Assembly: GCA_017432485.1 (NCBI GenBank)
Contig: JAFRJB010000050.1
Coordinates: 1 to 42,176, forward strand
DNA: 42,176 nucleotides
Direction of reading: 5' to 3'
Origin: Clostridia bacterium
GTDB lineage: Bacteria > Bacillota > Clostridia > Oscillospirales > Acutalibacteraceae
Below the pieces are notes generated by a model. It searched no databases, was not told where the DNA came from, and saw only the letters and a program-made list of their open reading frames with translations. Made by a program: the position numbers and the translations under genes. Positions 34,301 through 42,176 of this stretch are shown piece after piece (position 1 is the stretch's first letter; every line of letters starts with the position of its first letter).

Positions 34301-34675
34301 AAGAAGGGCGAGCGCTATCAGATGAACGGTATGCTCTTAAATGATGAAACCGTTATTTACGGCATGGAGCACGAACCGACCGGGAAGTTTATTCCCGTTA
34401 CCTGCGATAAAAACGGTGAGTTTAAAGGCAGTATTGTCACACAAGAGCAAATGGAGAAGATACGCGGCAAGCTCGATTCTCTCATTGCCGAGATGGGTAA
34501 CGCTTTGCACAGCGGCAAAATTGATGATATGCCCTACACAACAGGGTCTTTCTCGGCATGCGACTACTGCGATTTTAAAGCGGTGTGTTCCAACCGCGGC
34601 AAGCGCAACGAAGTGAGTATTCCGAAGTTTGAAGAAGCCCTGCAGGCATTGGAAGGCGGTGAAGAGCATGAGTGA
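31361..34675 (+). CDS. addB: AddAB helicase-nuclease, subunit AddB
   Basis: AddB is the partner of AddA in double-strand-break end resection, scans for Chi and carries a nuclease domain. Walker A at the N-terminus is GLAGSGKSGYIKE (residues 8-20). A C-terminal RecB-type nuclease core has IIDYKTGS, and the iron-sulfur cluster cysteines are C758, C1067, C1070 and C1076 with the CX2CX5C spacing known from Bacillus AddB (CDYCDFKAVC). The 1,104-aa length is normal. ATG at 31361; the GAGG upstream is a little distant. AddB overlaps addA by 8 bases. Confidence 0.95.
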   Translation: MLEIDYGLAGSGKSGYIKELFAQKLESDEKLMILVPDQHSFITERSVLEDFGVQKGSKIKVIWFNNLARLITETYGGVKPQLLDNAGKAVLMSKAIEQSSEQLEYYKKQANRPDFIAGMLNFSTEMKFSKTKFEDLEAAAAQSGSAVLQKKIAEITEITRRFDALVEETYLNPDDILTDVNAILEHEAFFEGYTVAIDGFGFFDKQKLDIIGKIIKQSKDTYITLCTDNLQLGQSEGDKFESVKKTALKLIDTARQIGVDVKTKCFDDLSAMSEAFQYLSRGIYTPGAESLDKPCENVAIYECVNLQRECDNAALQIKKLIMQRDYRYRDIAVIVRDEEKYIPYLKRSFAALEIPFFKDARRDVMHEPLMLFCHYALKCCADNFRLEDVMACIKSAAVGVPTEEISDFENYCIVWNINGKRKWSGDFSYNPQGFTERFEDEDAALLERINVTRRKLLIPLLQFAKKISGATVEETATALYELLEAVEAPRHLKHLCEAQEQPADILKEQNEVWALLMHCLEQLVATRGSEVLSAKDFLTVLDLAAANATIGVLPQRLDEILVGSAERIRTDLPKAAFLLGVNEGQFPKGFTDGGILSDAERMNLLRGGVELGSNFKTMSTGERFYAYCAALAPSEYLYLSYNSSNLDGDNLSASSLIAQIQSILPQVQVQEAAVTAKDILSEAQGFDVLTRLWQEDSPLRQTLYEIYSESDTYGDKTRLIDQNAEEAPKRIADADTALKLFGEVMAISPTQLENYSKCPFMYFCKYGLRAKPVDKAALDARTGGTLIHYVLEHMVRDMGKQGIIALDARQLREYTDRYVEQYLEELNLPEEFMTGRFRYIVSKNRNIIIATLEQMAAEMRQSDFDPVDFELRVGSDAAGAYDVPLEKGKVRLKGTVDRVDMMETDEKKYFRIIDYKTGSKSFSLGEVLHGINAQMLIYLLSLSADQGERYRGSVPAGLLYIEAKDKTIDASHTDEKSLAKKKGERYQMNGMLLNDETVIYGMEHEPTGKFIPVTCDKNGEFKGSIVTQEQMEKIRGKLDSLIAEMGNALHSGKIDDMPYTTGSFSACDYCDFKAVCSNRGKRNEVSIPKFEEALQALEGGEEHE

Positions 34676-37600
34676 GATCAAGTGGACCAAAGCCCAGCGC
34701 CTGGCGATTGAAGCGCAGGGAAATATTTTGGTTTCCGCCGCTGCCGGTTCCGGTAAAACGGCGGTGCTTGTGCAGCGCGTGATGGAACTGCTCGAAAAGG
34801 GCAGCGATATTGACCGCATGCTCATTGTGACCTTTACGCGCAGTGCGGCGGCGCAGATGAAAGAAAAAATCGCCAAGGCGATTGCCGAAAAACTGCTTGC
34901 CGATCCGCACAACAAGCGTTTTCAGCGCCAACAGCTGTTGCTGGATAAGGCGCAAATCACCACCATAGATGCGTTTTGTGCAGATGTGGTGAAGAATAAC
35001 TTCCAGCACTTGGCGGATATCAACATTGCCATGAACTACCAAAACATGGATGCCACGGAATTTGCCGTGCTCTCTGCCGAAGTGCTCGATGAAGTGCTCG
35101 ACACCTTCTATGACAGCGGCGATGCGGATTTTAAAGCGCTGATGGATGTGTTCACAAGCGGCAAAAACGATACCAATATTTATGCAGTCATTGAGGGGCT
35201 GCATCTGTATACTTCCGCTTTTACGGACCGATTTGATTGGATGCGCGAAAAAACAGAGCAGTTCCGCACCACCGGTGTGAGCGGGAGCGCTTGGGGCAAA
35301 CTCATTTTAGAGGATATGGAAGAGAAACTGCTCTTGGCGCTGGATTATGCCAATACAGCACTGCGCATTTTAGAGCAGGATGCACCGACCTGTGAAGCGA
35401 TTGCCCCCTGTATTATCGGGGAAAAAGAACTCATCGAAAGAGCGCTGCAAATCGTGCGCGCAGGGGAGTGGGACAAGTTAGTCGGCTTCTTATCTGGCGG
35501 CTTCGCGCGCTACCCGGGTGTGCGCAAGGGGATAGATACCGACCTCAAAGCGCAGGCAAAAGTTTACCGCGATGCGGCGAAAAACACTCTGGTAGGCGCG
35601 TTCGGCTGCGTGGTGGAAGATGAGGCGGGCTTCTTAAAAGACAATGCCTTTATTTATCCGATTGCAAAGCAGCTGCAGGCTCTTTTTGAAGCCTATGAAA
35701 CGGCTTTATTTGCCAAGAAATTGGAGCGCCAGAGCTTTGAATTTTCGGATATTGCTTACCTTTGCCTGCAGGTGCTGCGGCAGGGCGGCAAGCCCACACC
35801 GGCGGCGCTGGAATACCGCAAAAAATATCAGGCAATTTTGGTTGATGAATTTCAAGATACCAACGATGTGCAGGATTTAATTTTCAGAACTATCTCCGAT
35901 AATAACCTCTTTGTCGTCGGCGATGTCAAGCAGTCAATTTATCGCTTCCGCCAGGCGATGCCGGAGATTTTCATCGGCAAGCGCAAGGAACTGCCGCCCT
36001 ATGAAGAGGGGCGCGAGAGCGGCTATATTTTGCTTAAAAACAATTTCCGCTCGGAAAAACCGATTACGGATTTTGTCAACTTCATTTTCAAAAAAATCAT
36101 GAGCGAATCGCTCGGTGATGTCAATTATAATCAAGATGAATACTTAGTGCACGAAGAGAAAAAAAGCGATGCTGATGCGGCAGATGTGCAGCTGCACCTG
36201 CTCGATAATGTGGAGCGCGAAGACTGCGAGCCGGTCAAAAAACATGCCTATGAAGCGCAGTATATCGCGTCGCTCATCCGCGCGCGGGTTGAAAGCGGCG
36301 AAGTGCTAAAAATCGGCGATGAATACCGCGCCACCGATTACGGCGATTACTGCATCTTAGTCAGAAGCAAAACACACATCGCCGAGCTCGAAGAAGCACT
36401 GGCGGCACAGGGCATTCCCTGCGCGAGTGTGGCAGGCGACAATTTGTTTGATGCGCCCGAAATCATGCTGGTGATGAGTTTACTCAGAGCGATTGATAAC
36501 CCGCTGCGCGATGTGGATTTGCTGGCTGTGATGTATTCCGAACTCTTTGCGTTCACTGCAGAGGAATTGGCGCTTATGCGCATTCAAAAGCGCGGCGGCG
36601 GGTTTTATACAGCCCTGAAAGCCCTTGCCGAAGCGGGCAACACCAAGTGCCGCGCCTTTATGGCACAGCTTGAAACCTACCGCACGATGGCGGCAACACT
36701 CGAGCCGGCGGAATTTTTGCGGCAGTTATACGCCCAAACCTCTTTGCCGGAAATTATGTGCGCCGCCGAAAACGGTGAAGTCAAAAAAGCGAATTTATTT
36801 AAGTTTGTTTCGCTCGTGGAAAACTATGCGGCGGGCGGATACTACTCGCTGACCGGTTTGGTGCGCTTTTTGGAAAAGGTTAAAGCTAAGCGCACCGACA
36901 TTACCTGTGCCTATGTGCCCGAAAGCGGCAGCAAGGTGAAAATTATGAGTGTTCACGCTTCCAAAGGCTTGGAATTCCCTGTGGTGATTGCCGCTTATAC
37001 CAACAGCAACAATAACCACTACGGCAGCAATATCGTGCTTAACCGCAAGCTCGGTTTCGGCATTAAGCCGAAGTACCCGGAGGATAACGCGCGCTACCAA
37101 ACGCTTTCCTACAGTGCGGTAAGCCTTGCCAACTTGCGCGAGGATATGGCAGAGGAAATTCGCACGCTTTATGTGGCGCTGACCAGAGCCAAAGCGCAGT
37201 TAATCATGATCGGCACCTTTAGCGGGAAAGTCAAAAAGAGCGGCTTGACCCCGCGCGAAGATGCTCTCAGTTACATTGCGCAGACCGCAGCAAGTGACGG
37301 CGGAGAAATCCGTCGCGGGTGGTTGCGCGCAAATAATAACTATTTATATTGGCTGTGTGCCTGTGCACTCATGCACCCCGGAGCGGGCGTAATGCGCGCG
37401 GCAACCGAGACGAACGTATTCTGTATCGATAGCGCCGAGAGCGGTAAATTGCAGGTGCTTTTGCCGGAGTATTACCCGCAGAGTGGAGAAGCGGCGGCAC
37501 CGGAACATACCGCCAAGGCGGATGATGCGCTCAAACAGGCGCTTTTACAGCGCTTTGCCTTCCGCTACAAGTATGCGGGTGCGCAGCGCATTGAAAGCAA

Positions 37601-38198
37601 AAAAACGCCCTCTTCCGTGGCAGAAGATTTAGGAACAGCACCGGAGTTTGCTTTTGAACCGCCTGCGTTTATGCGCGCCGAGCAATTTAACGCGGCACAG
37701 CGCGGCACTGCTACGCACCGCTTTATGGAAAAGGTCAGAGATTTTGCGCAGTTTGACTTTGAAAGCGAGAAGGCATATATGCTGGCAAAAGGCTTTTTGA
37801 GCCCCGAGCAGGCGGCTGTGCTCGACAAAAAGGCAATTACCGCTTTCTTTGAGAGTGAGCTCGCTGCGCGTATGGCGGGGGCACAGACACTCGTTAAGGA
37901 ATACGAAATCTCCTATTTGGAAAACGCCGGCTTTTTTGACAGCGATTTGCCGCAAGAGTTTCAAAATGAGCAAGTATTTGTAGACGGAAAGATAGATGCC
38001 GCCTTTATGGAAGACGGTGCGGCGCACATTGTCGACTACAAGACCGACAGGGTGAAAACCGCTGCCGAATTGACCGCGCGCTACGCTAAGCAAATCGAAC
38101 TCTACAAGCGCGCGCTCGAAAGCATTTGGGGCGTTACAGTCAGGCAGTGCCACCTCTATAGCTTTAGTTTGAATGAAGATATTGTGGTGAAATTTTGA
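34668..38198 (+). CDS. addA: AddAB helicase-nuclease, subunit AddA
   Basis: AddA is the 3'-5' SF1 helicase and second nuclease of AddAB. The start is the ATG at 34668 inside the end of addB (MSEIKWTKAQRLAIEA); an upstream in-frame start is an extension. Motif Ia/Walker A VSAAAGSGKTAVLVQR (about 21-36), Walker B LVDEFQDTND (about 389-398), motif III GDVKQSIYRFRQA, motif V VHASKGLEFPVV (about 761) and motif VI TLYVALTRAKAQ. The nuclease core IVDYKTDRV is near 1120. The 1,176-aa length is normal. It ends the operon; its stop codon overlaps the -35 box of the next promoter. Confidence 0.96.
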   Translation: MSEIKWTKAQRLAIEAQGNILVSAAAGSGKTAVLVQRVMELLEKGSDIDRMLIVTFTRSAAAQMKEKIAKAIAEKLLADPHNKRFQRQQLLLDKAQITTIDAFCADVVKNNFQHLADINIAMNYQNMDATEFAVLSAEVLDEVLDTFYDSGDADFKALMDVFTSGKNDTNIYAVIEGLHLYTSAFTDRFDWMREKTEQFRTTGVSGSAWGKLILEDMEEKLLLALDYANTALRILEQDAPTCEAIAPCIIGEKELIERALQIVRAGEWDKLVGFLSGGFARYPGVRKGIDTDLKAQAKVYRDAAKNTLVGAFGCVVEDEAGFLKDNAFIYPIAKQLQALFEAYETALFAKKLERQSFEFSDIAYLCLQVLRQGGKPTPAALEYRKKYQAILVDEFQDTNDVQDLIFRTISDNNLFVVGDVKQSIYRFRQAMPEIFIGKRKELPPYEEGRESGYILLKNNFRSEKPITDFVNFIFKKIMSESLGDVNYNQDEYLVHEEKKSDADAADVQLHLLDNVEREDCEPVKKHAYEAQYIASLIRARVESGEVLKIGDEYRATDYGDYCILVRSKTHIAELEEALAAQGIPCASVAGDNLFDAPEIMLVMSLLRAIDNPLRDVDLLAVMYSELFAFTAEELALMRIQKRGGGFYTALKALAEAGNTKCRAFMAQLETYRTMAATLEPAEFLRQLYAQTSLPEIMCAAENGEVKKANLFKFVSLVENYAAGGYYSLTGLVRFLEKVKAKRTDITCAYVPESGSKVKIMSVHASKGLEFPVVIAAYTNSNNNHYGSNIVLNRKLGFGIKPKYPEDNARYQTLSYSAVSLANLREDMAEEIRTLYVALTRAKAQLIMIGTFSGKVKKSGLTPREDALSYIAQTAASDGGEIRRGWLRANNNYLYWLCACALMHPGAGVMRAATETNVFCIDSAESGKLQVLLPEYYPQSGEAAAPEHTAKADDALKQALLQRFAFRYKYAGAQRIESKKTPSSVAEDLGTAPEFAFEPPAFMRAEQFNAAQRGTATHRFMEKVRDFAQFDFESEKAYMLAKGFLSPEQAAVLDKKAITAFFESELAARMAGAQTLVKEYEISYLENAGFFDSDLPQEFQNEQVFVDGKIDAAFMEDGAAHIVDYKTDRVKTAAELTARYAKQIELYKRALESIWGVTVRQCHLYSFSLNEDIVVKF

Positions 38199-38223
38199 CA
38201 AATAGTTTAAAGTGTGCTATACT
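38195..38223 (+). promoter_or_regulatory. Promoter overlapping the addA stop codon
   Basis: TTGACA (38195-38200) and TATACT (38218-38223), 17-base spacer. The -35 box includes the TGA of addA. Confidence 0.75.
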
Positions 38224-38280
38224 GTTTGCTCGCGGCAGCGTTTGTTGCGGCGAAAGTTTTGAGGGGAAAGGTGTGAAGAG

Positions 38281-38715
38281 ATGCAATTAGCATTATTAAT
38301 TATACTGATTATATCCAGCTGTTGGACTATCTTTGTGTTAAGAAGTGCCATTGTTTCTTTGCACAGCGCAGGCAAAACCAAAGAGGAGCTTGACAATATC
38401 AAAAAAGGCTACTCTTTCATCCAGCGCCTGTTTCTCTTAAATGTCAAAGATGCCACTGCCGGCACCCCGAAGTACAACGGCTTTCGCAAGAATATTGAAA
38501 AATTTTTGTGCGGCTATTTGATTGCGACTTTGGTGCTGTGGGTGCTGCTTATTCTTGCCGTGATTTTTGACGGTATGGTCGGTTTTGTGAGCGTGCTCAT
38601 TATCGGCAAAACCGTGATTGTAGATATTGTTGTCATGGCACTGTATTTAAAAGCAAATACAGTCATTGATAAGAAAAATAAAATGATTCGCTGGAAATGG
38701 GCAAATAAAAATTAA
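38281..38715 (+). CDS. Small membrane protein, unknown function
   Basis: No family recognised. The 144-aa protein has an N-terminal membrane segment (LALLIILIISSCWTIFVL), a polar loop of about 60 residues (GKTKEELDNIKKGYSF...), two closely spaced membrane segments (IATLVLWVLLILAVIF and VLIIGKTVIVDIVVMALYL) and a basic tail. ATG at 38281 follows AAAGGTG with 8-9 bases. It has its own promoter in the addA stop and is followed by the rpmE promoter. Confidence 0.78.
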   Translation: MQLALLIILIISSCWTIFVLRSAIVSLHSAGKTKEELDNIKKGYSFIQRLFLLNVKDATAGTPKYNGFRKNIEKFLCGYLIATLVLWVLLILAVIFDGMVGFVSVLIIGKTVIVDIVVMALYLKANTVIDKKNKMIRWKWANKN

Positions 38716-38722
38716 AAAATAC

Positions 38723-38751
38723 TTGATTTTTCTTTGCACCTGTGGTATTAT
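38723..38751 (+). promoter_or_regulatory. Promoter for rpmE
   Basis: TTGATT (38723-38728) and TATTAT (38746-38751), 17-base spacer, about 45 bases before the rpmE ATG. Confidence 0.65.
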
Positions 38752-38796
38752 TCCATTGTTATTTTTCTATGTTTAGTTTGAAAGAGGTGAAAATCA

Positions 38797-39003
38797 ATGA
38801 AATCTGGAATTCATCCCGAGTATAAAGAGGCGGAAATCAGATGTGCTTGCGGTAACGTGATTAAGACCAAATCTACTGCAGGTAATATGTCTGTAGATAT
38901 TTGCTCTAATTGCCACCCGTTCTTCACCGGTAAGCAAAAACTGGTGGATACCGGCGGTCGTGTAGACAGATTCAACAAGCGTTTCGGTTTATCACAGAAA
39001 TAA
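38797..39003 (+). CDS. rpmE: 50S ribosomal protein L31, zinc-binding type
   Basis: Complete 68-aa L31 with [19 protein letters not shown] at the start and [13 protein letters not shown] in the middle. C16, C18, C36 and C39 are the zinc ligands of the C+ type, so it is not the zinc-independent paralogue. L31 sits at the subunit interface on the central protuberance side. Start ATG follows AAAGAGGTG. It is monocistronic, with its own promoter and terminator. Confidence 0.97.
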   Translation: MKSGIHPEYKEAEIRCACGNVIKTKSTAGNMSVDICSNCHPFFTGKQKLVDTGGRVDRFNKRFGLSQK

Positions 39004-39009
39004 TCAAAA

Positions 39010-39042
39010 AATAAGAGCAGGTGTTTTACCTGCTTTATTTTT
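39010..39042 (+). terminator. Terminator after rpmE
   Basis: AGCAGGT (39016-39022), loop GTTTT, ACCTGCT (39028-39034), flanked by AATAA/TTATT pairing and a T run. Confidence 0.85.
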
Positions 39043-39123
39043 TACAATTCGTATGCAGTATTGCACAGTGTAAATTTGATAGGCTGATTGCGGACTGCCG
39101 ACTGCCGGCAGCTAAAAGTGAAA

Positions 39124-39741
39124 ATGAAAGATTACAAAACCATCAAACAGAATACCGAAGCAACCCATGTGGTGGAGCGCTCCAAGTTTATTGCGCATAT
39201 TCGCCGCGTGGAGAGCAGGGAAGAGGCGGAGCAGTTTATTGCCGCAATCAAAAAAGAGTATTGGGATGCGCGCCACAATGTGTATGCCTATGTGCTTAAA
39301 AGCGGCGAAAGCCGCTGCTCGGATGACGGTGAACCCTCCGGCACTTCAGGTATGCCTACTTTAGATGTCTTGCTCGGGCAGGGCTTTTCGGATGTGTGCG
39401 TGGTGACTACGCGCTACTTTGGCGGCATTTTGCTCGGCACCGGCGGCTTGGTGCGCGCGTATTCAAAAGCGGCAGCGCTGGCACTTGAAGCGGCAGGCAG
39501 CACCGAAGTTTCGGAATGCAGTGTGTTTGAAGCAGTTGTGCCTTATTCTTATGTGGATAAGATGAATCGATTTTTGGAAGAGAATGCCTGTGTTAAAGAA
39601 AGTGTGGACTACGGCGAACAGGTGCGCTTTTGCTTTTATTGCCGCAGTGCCGATAGCGCGCAAATGTGCGCGGCGCTGACCGATCGCTTTCACGGTGAGG
39701 TGCACGAAAAATTCCTTGAAAATGCCTACAAAGAGTTGTAA
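39124..39741 (+). CDS. YigZ/IMPACT family protein
   Basis: Member of the YigZ (UPF0029/IMPACT) family: ERSKFIAHIRRVESREEAEQF, DDGEPSGTSGMPTL and VTTRYFGGILLGTGGLVRAYSKAA, followed by a C-terminal ferredoxin-like domain (DUF1949 type). Role in bacteria not firmly known. The start is the ATG at 39124 (MKDYKTIKQ); a longer frame from 39088 lies across a repeat-like spacer and has no site. The ribosome binding site is weak. About 205 aa, normal for the family. Confidence 0.93.
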   Translation: MKDYKTIKQNTEATHVVERSKFIAHIRRVESREEAEQFIAAIKKEYWDARHNVYAYVLKSGESRCSDDGEPSGTSGMPTLDVLLGQGFSDVCVVTTRYFGGILLGTGGLVRAYSKAAALALEAAGSTEVSECSVFEAVVPYSYVDKMNRFLEENACVKESVDYGEQVRFCFYCRSADSAQMCAALTDRFHGEVHEKFLENAYKEL

Positions 39742-39772
39742 AAACACAAAATTTGTACATATTGACTAAAAC

Positions 39773-39808
39773 AGTGCCGATTATTTGTTGAATATCGGCG
39801 CTTTTTTA
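39773..39808 (+). terminator. Terminator after yigZ-like gene
   Basis: Stem GTGCCGAT with ATCGGCGC (about 39774-39781 and 39794-39801; one G-U pair), followed by TTTTTT. Confidence 0.75.
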
Positions 39809-39830
39809 TTCAAAACATCTAATTTTGCTA

Positions 39831-39859
39831 TTGCATATACTTTTTTGTTTTGCTATAAT
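39831..39859 (+). promoter_or_regulatory. Promoter for hppA
   Basis: TTGCAT (39831-39836), TATAAT (39854-39859), 17-base spacer, about 33 bases before the ATG. Confidence 0.75.
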
Positions 39860-39891
39860 GTTATTAATAATTTGTATAAAGGAGAAATAAT

Positions 39892-41943
39892 ATGGAATTC
39901 GTTCAGTACATTGCAATCTGTGCGGCAGTTCTTGCTTTGTTCCTTGCTTTTATCAAGGCGGCAAAAATCAACAAGGCACCTGTCGGCACAGACAGAATGA
40001 AGGAAATTTCAACTGCTATCAATCAGGGTGCAAAGGCATTCCTGTTTTCCGAATACAAAATTCTTGTATTCTTTGTAGCAGCCGTATTCCTTATCATCAC
40101 TGTTGTAGGCTTCTTTGATAAAGAGGGTGTCTACGGTCTTGGTTGGAAAACCGCGATTTGCTTCCTTTGCGGTGCTTTGTTCTCCACTCTTGCCGGTTAC
40201 TTCGGCATGAATGTGGCAACAAAGGCAAATGTGCGCACTGCCAATGCTGCAAAAGAAGGCGGCATGAACAAGGCTCTTGCCATCGCTTTCAAAGGCGGCT
40301 CCGTGATGGGTCTTTGCGTAGTAGGTCTCGGCCTCTTAGGCGCAGCTATTATTTATGCATTCACCAAAAGCGGCGAATTGCTCACCGGTTTCTCTCTGGG
40401 TGCTTCTTCTATCGCTTTGTTTGCGCGTGTTGGCGGCGGTATCTACACCAAGGCTGCCGATGTCGGTGCTGACCTTGTCGGTAAAGTCGAAGCCGGTATC
40501 CCCGAAGATGACCCGCGTAACCCCGCTGTTATCGCCGATAACGTAGGTGACAACGTTGGTGACGTTGCCGGTATGGGCGCTGACCTCTTCGAGAGCTATG
40601 TGGGCGCTATCGTTTCCGCTATTATCCTCGGCACGACTATGGCAGGCAAAACCTCCGGCTATAAGAATGCTGCTGTATTTGCACTTTTAATCGCAGGCTG
40701 CGGTATTATTTCCGCTATTATCGGTCAGCTCTTCGTGCGCGGTAAGGAAGGCGGCGATCCGCATAAGGCACTGAATATCGGTACCTACACTTCCAGTATT
40801 TTGGTATTAATCGCTGCAGGCGTCGGCTCCTGGTTTGCTTTCGGCAACCTCAAGGCGTTTGCTGCTGTGGCTTCCGGTGTTATTGTCGGTACCCTTATCG
40901 GTATTCTCACCGAGGTCTATACTTCCGATGCTTACAAATCCGTTAAGCACATCGGTAAAGAGTCCGAAACCGGTCCTGCAACCAACATCATTGCCGGTTT
41001 GGCAGTTGGTATGAAGAGTACGGTTCTTCCGATTATCTTAATTGCAATTGCAATCGTTATTTCTTATGTGTTCTTCGGTCTTTACGGTATCGCTATCGCG
41101 GCTGTCGGTATGCTTTCGACTACCGGTATCACCGTTGCGGTTGACGCTTACGGCCCGATCGCCGACAATGCCGGCGGTATTGCCGAAATGAGCGGTCTTG
41201 ATGAAAGCGTTCGTAAAATTACCGATACACTTGATAGTGTTGGTAACACCACTGCTGCAATGGGTAAAGGTTTCGCTATCGGTTCCGCTGCCCTGACAGC
41301 ATTGTCACTGTTTATGTCCTTCGCAGAGAAGGCAAACATCAGCGGCGACCTTGCTAAGAGCTCCGTGCTCGATTACAAGGTTGTGGTTGGTCTCTTAATC
41401 GGCGGTATGCTGCCGTTCATCTTCTCCGCTCTTACTATGAACTCTGTCGGTAAAGCTGCTTCTCAGATGATTGAAGAAGTGCGCCGCCAGTTCAGAGAGC
41501 ACAAGGGCATTATGGAAGGCACCGAGAAACCCGATTACACTTCTTGCGTATCGATTTCCACGAAAGCTGCATTAAAAGAAATGTTAATCCCCGGCATCAT
41601 GGCTGTTGTGGTTCCGCTGTTGGTCGGCTTCGGCCTTGGCGTAAGCGCTCTGACCGGTATGCTCGCAGGTGCTTTGGTTACCGGTGTGTTGATGGCAATC
41701 TTTATGTCTAACTCCGGCGGTGCTTGGGATAATGCGAAGAAGTATATCGAAAGCGGTCACTTCGGCGGCAAGGGCTCCGATGCTCACGCTGCAGCCGTTA
41801 TCGGCGATACAGTCGGTGACCCCTTCAAAGATACTTCCGGTCCTTCTATCAACATCCTTATCAAGTTGATGACCGTTATCTCCTTGTTATTTGCGCCGTT
41901 AATGGCAAACTCCGGTTCCTTACTGGATATGCTCGGCAAATAA
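39892..41943 (+). CDS. hppA: K+-stimulated membrane pyrophosphatase (ion pump)
   Basis: Membrane-bound pyrophosphatase that hydrolyses PPi and pumps Na+ and/or H+ across the membrane. About 16 hydrophobic segments span 683 aa. The substrate-site block [20 protein letters not shown] then [18 protein letters not shown] is near 190-225. A C-terminal NAKKYIESG and [23 protein letters not shown] complete the site. [16 protein letters not shown] near 452 has Ala where K+-independent pumps carry Lys, which predicts K+ dependence and makes Na+ transport likely. ATG at 39892 with AAGGAG. Own promoter and terminator, so monocistronic. Confidence 0.97.
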   Translation: MEFVQYIAICAAVLALFLAFIKAAKINKAPVGTDRMKEISTAINQGAKAFLFSEYKILVFFVAAVFLIITVVGFFDKEGVYGLGWKTAICFLCGALFSTLAGYFGMNVATKANVRTANAAKEGGMNKALAIAFKGGSVMGLCVVGLGLLGAAIIYAFTKSGELLTGFSLGASSIALFARVGGGIYTKAADVGADLVGKVEAGIPEDDPRNPAVIADNVGDNVGDVAGMGADLFESYVGAIVSAIILGTTMAGKTSGYKNAAVFALLIAGCGIISAIIGQLFVRGKEGGDPHKALNIGTYTSSILVLIAAGVGSWFAFGNLKAFAAVASGVIVGTLIGILTEVYTSDAYKSVKHIGKESETGPATNIIAGLAVGMKSTVLPIILIAIAIVISYVFFGLYGIAIAAVGMLSTTGITVAVDAYGPIADNAGGIAEMSGLDESVRKITDTLDSVGNTTAAMGKGFAIGSAALTALSLFMSFAEKANISGDLAKSSVLDYKVVVGLLIGGMLPFIFSALTMNSVGKAASQMIEEVRRQFREHKGIMEGTEKPDYTSCVSISTKAALKEMLIPGIMAVVVPLLVGFGLGVSALTGMLAGALVTGVLMAIFMSNSGGAWDNAKKYIESGHFGGKGSDAHAAAVIGDTVGDPFKDTSGPSINILIKLMTVISLLFAPLMANSGSLLDMLGK

Positions 41944-41954
41944 GTTTTAGCAAT

Positions 41955-41990
41955 AAAAACGCCTCGTTGGGCTTCCAACGAGGCGTTTTT
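41955..41990 (+). terminator. Terminator after hppA
   Basis: Perfect 16-bp stem (41955-41970 and 41975-41990), loop GCTT, ending in five T. Confidence 0.93.
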
Positions 41991-42049
41991 CTACACATAA
42001 GGATTTGTCGAGGTCTTTGAGTAAAAAGTTTACACTGATTTCAACCGAC

Positions 42050-42100
42050 TTTTCTACCCCTCAGTCGCGCCAATCGCGCGCCAGCTCCATAGGGTAAAAG
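42050..42100. repeat. Imperfect inverted-repeat element near the right edge
   Basis: TTTTCTACCCC on the left and AGGGTAAAA on the right are near-complementary ends, with TCGCGC/GCGCG in between. It resembles a decayed copy of a CCCCTCAGTC...CAGCTCC type intergenic element I recall from gut Firmicutes. No gene is supported in 41991-42176. Confidence 0.5.
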
Positions 42101-42176
42101 CAATCGACCCTTAATAGCCTCTCGCTTGCCCTATTCGGCTAATTCCTCTGCTTTTTCTTTGTTTGGCGGAAGCCAA

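Overview
The window looks like chromosomal DNA of a Firmicute of the class Clostridia, probably an Oscillospiraceae/Ruminococcaceae-like gut lineage. The evidence is strong AGGAGG-type ribosome binding sites, many TTGACA/TATAAT promoters with 17-base spacers, AddAB in place of RecBCD, a K+-type membrane pyrophosphatase, tandem M42 peptidases and an aluminium-resistance-type PLP enzyme. The genus call is inference only. No rRNA, tRNA, CRISPR array, IS element or phage gene was seen.

Layout. (1) 1-8.8 kb, + strand: the right part of a type 1 BREX phage-defence operon. It holds pglX (cut by the left edge), pglZ, an unrecognised 378-aa gene and brxL, followed by a small nucleoside-deoxyribosyltransferase-like gene and a 16-bp-stem terminator. 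The BrxL protein carries a complete N-terminal DnaJ J-domain with its HPD triad, a fusion I do not know as standard for BREX. (2) 8.8-11.1 kb, - strand: an accessory pair, a winged-helix plus PD-(D/E)XK nuclease and a DUF4143 AAA ATPase with a palindromic operator candidate. (3) 11.2-14.2 kb: three acidic or membrane proteins sharing a canonical 12-residue EF-hand loop, plus a membrane-anchored protein of unknown role. (4) 14.3-18.1 kb, - strand: sbcD-sbcC. (5) 18.1-21.7 kb: a gene-poor stretch with a good promoter and a possible small RNA, then a large c-di-GMP phosphodiesterase with two periplasmic-binding-type sensor domains. (6) 21.8-24.3 kb: DUF523, a repeat-rich spacer, a stand-alone TipAS domain and an exported HAD phosphatase. 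(7) 24.3-38.2 kb, + strand: one long, tightly spaced operon of murD, two M42 peptidases, a Met_gamma_lyase-family PLP enzyme, DUF2461, a phosphohexomutase, addB and addA. (8) 38.2-42.0 kb: a small membrane protein, rpmE, a YigZ/IMPACT protein and hppA, most with their own promoter or terminator.

How the parts work together. BREX methylates host DNA through PglX and blocks phage replication with PglZ, BrxL and upstream components that lie outside the window. AddAB and SbcCD process DNA ends and hairpins and are ordinary repair functions here. The BREX and nuclease/ATPase block is visibly AT-richer than the murD-addA operon, as expected for an acquired defence island, though I did not compute this. 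Several spacers carry short degenerate tandem repeats or strings of small palindromes, which are the main non-coding curiosity of the window.
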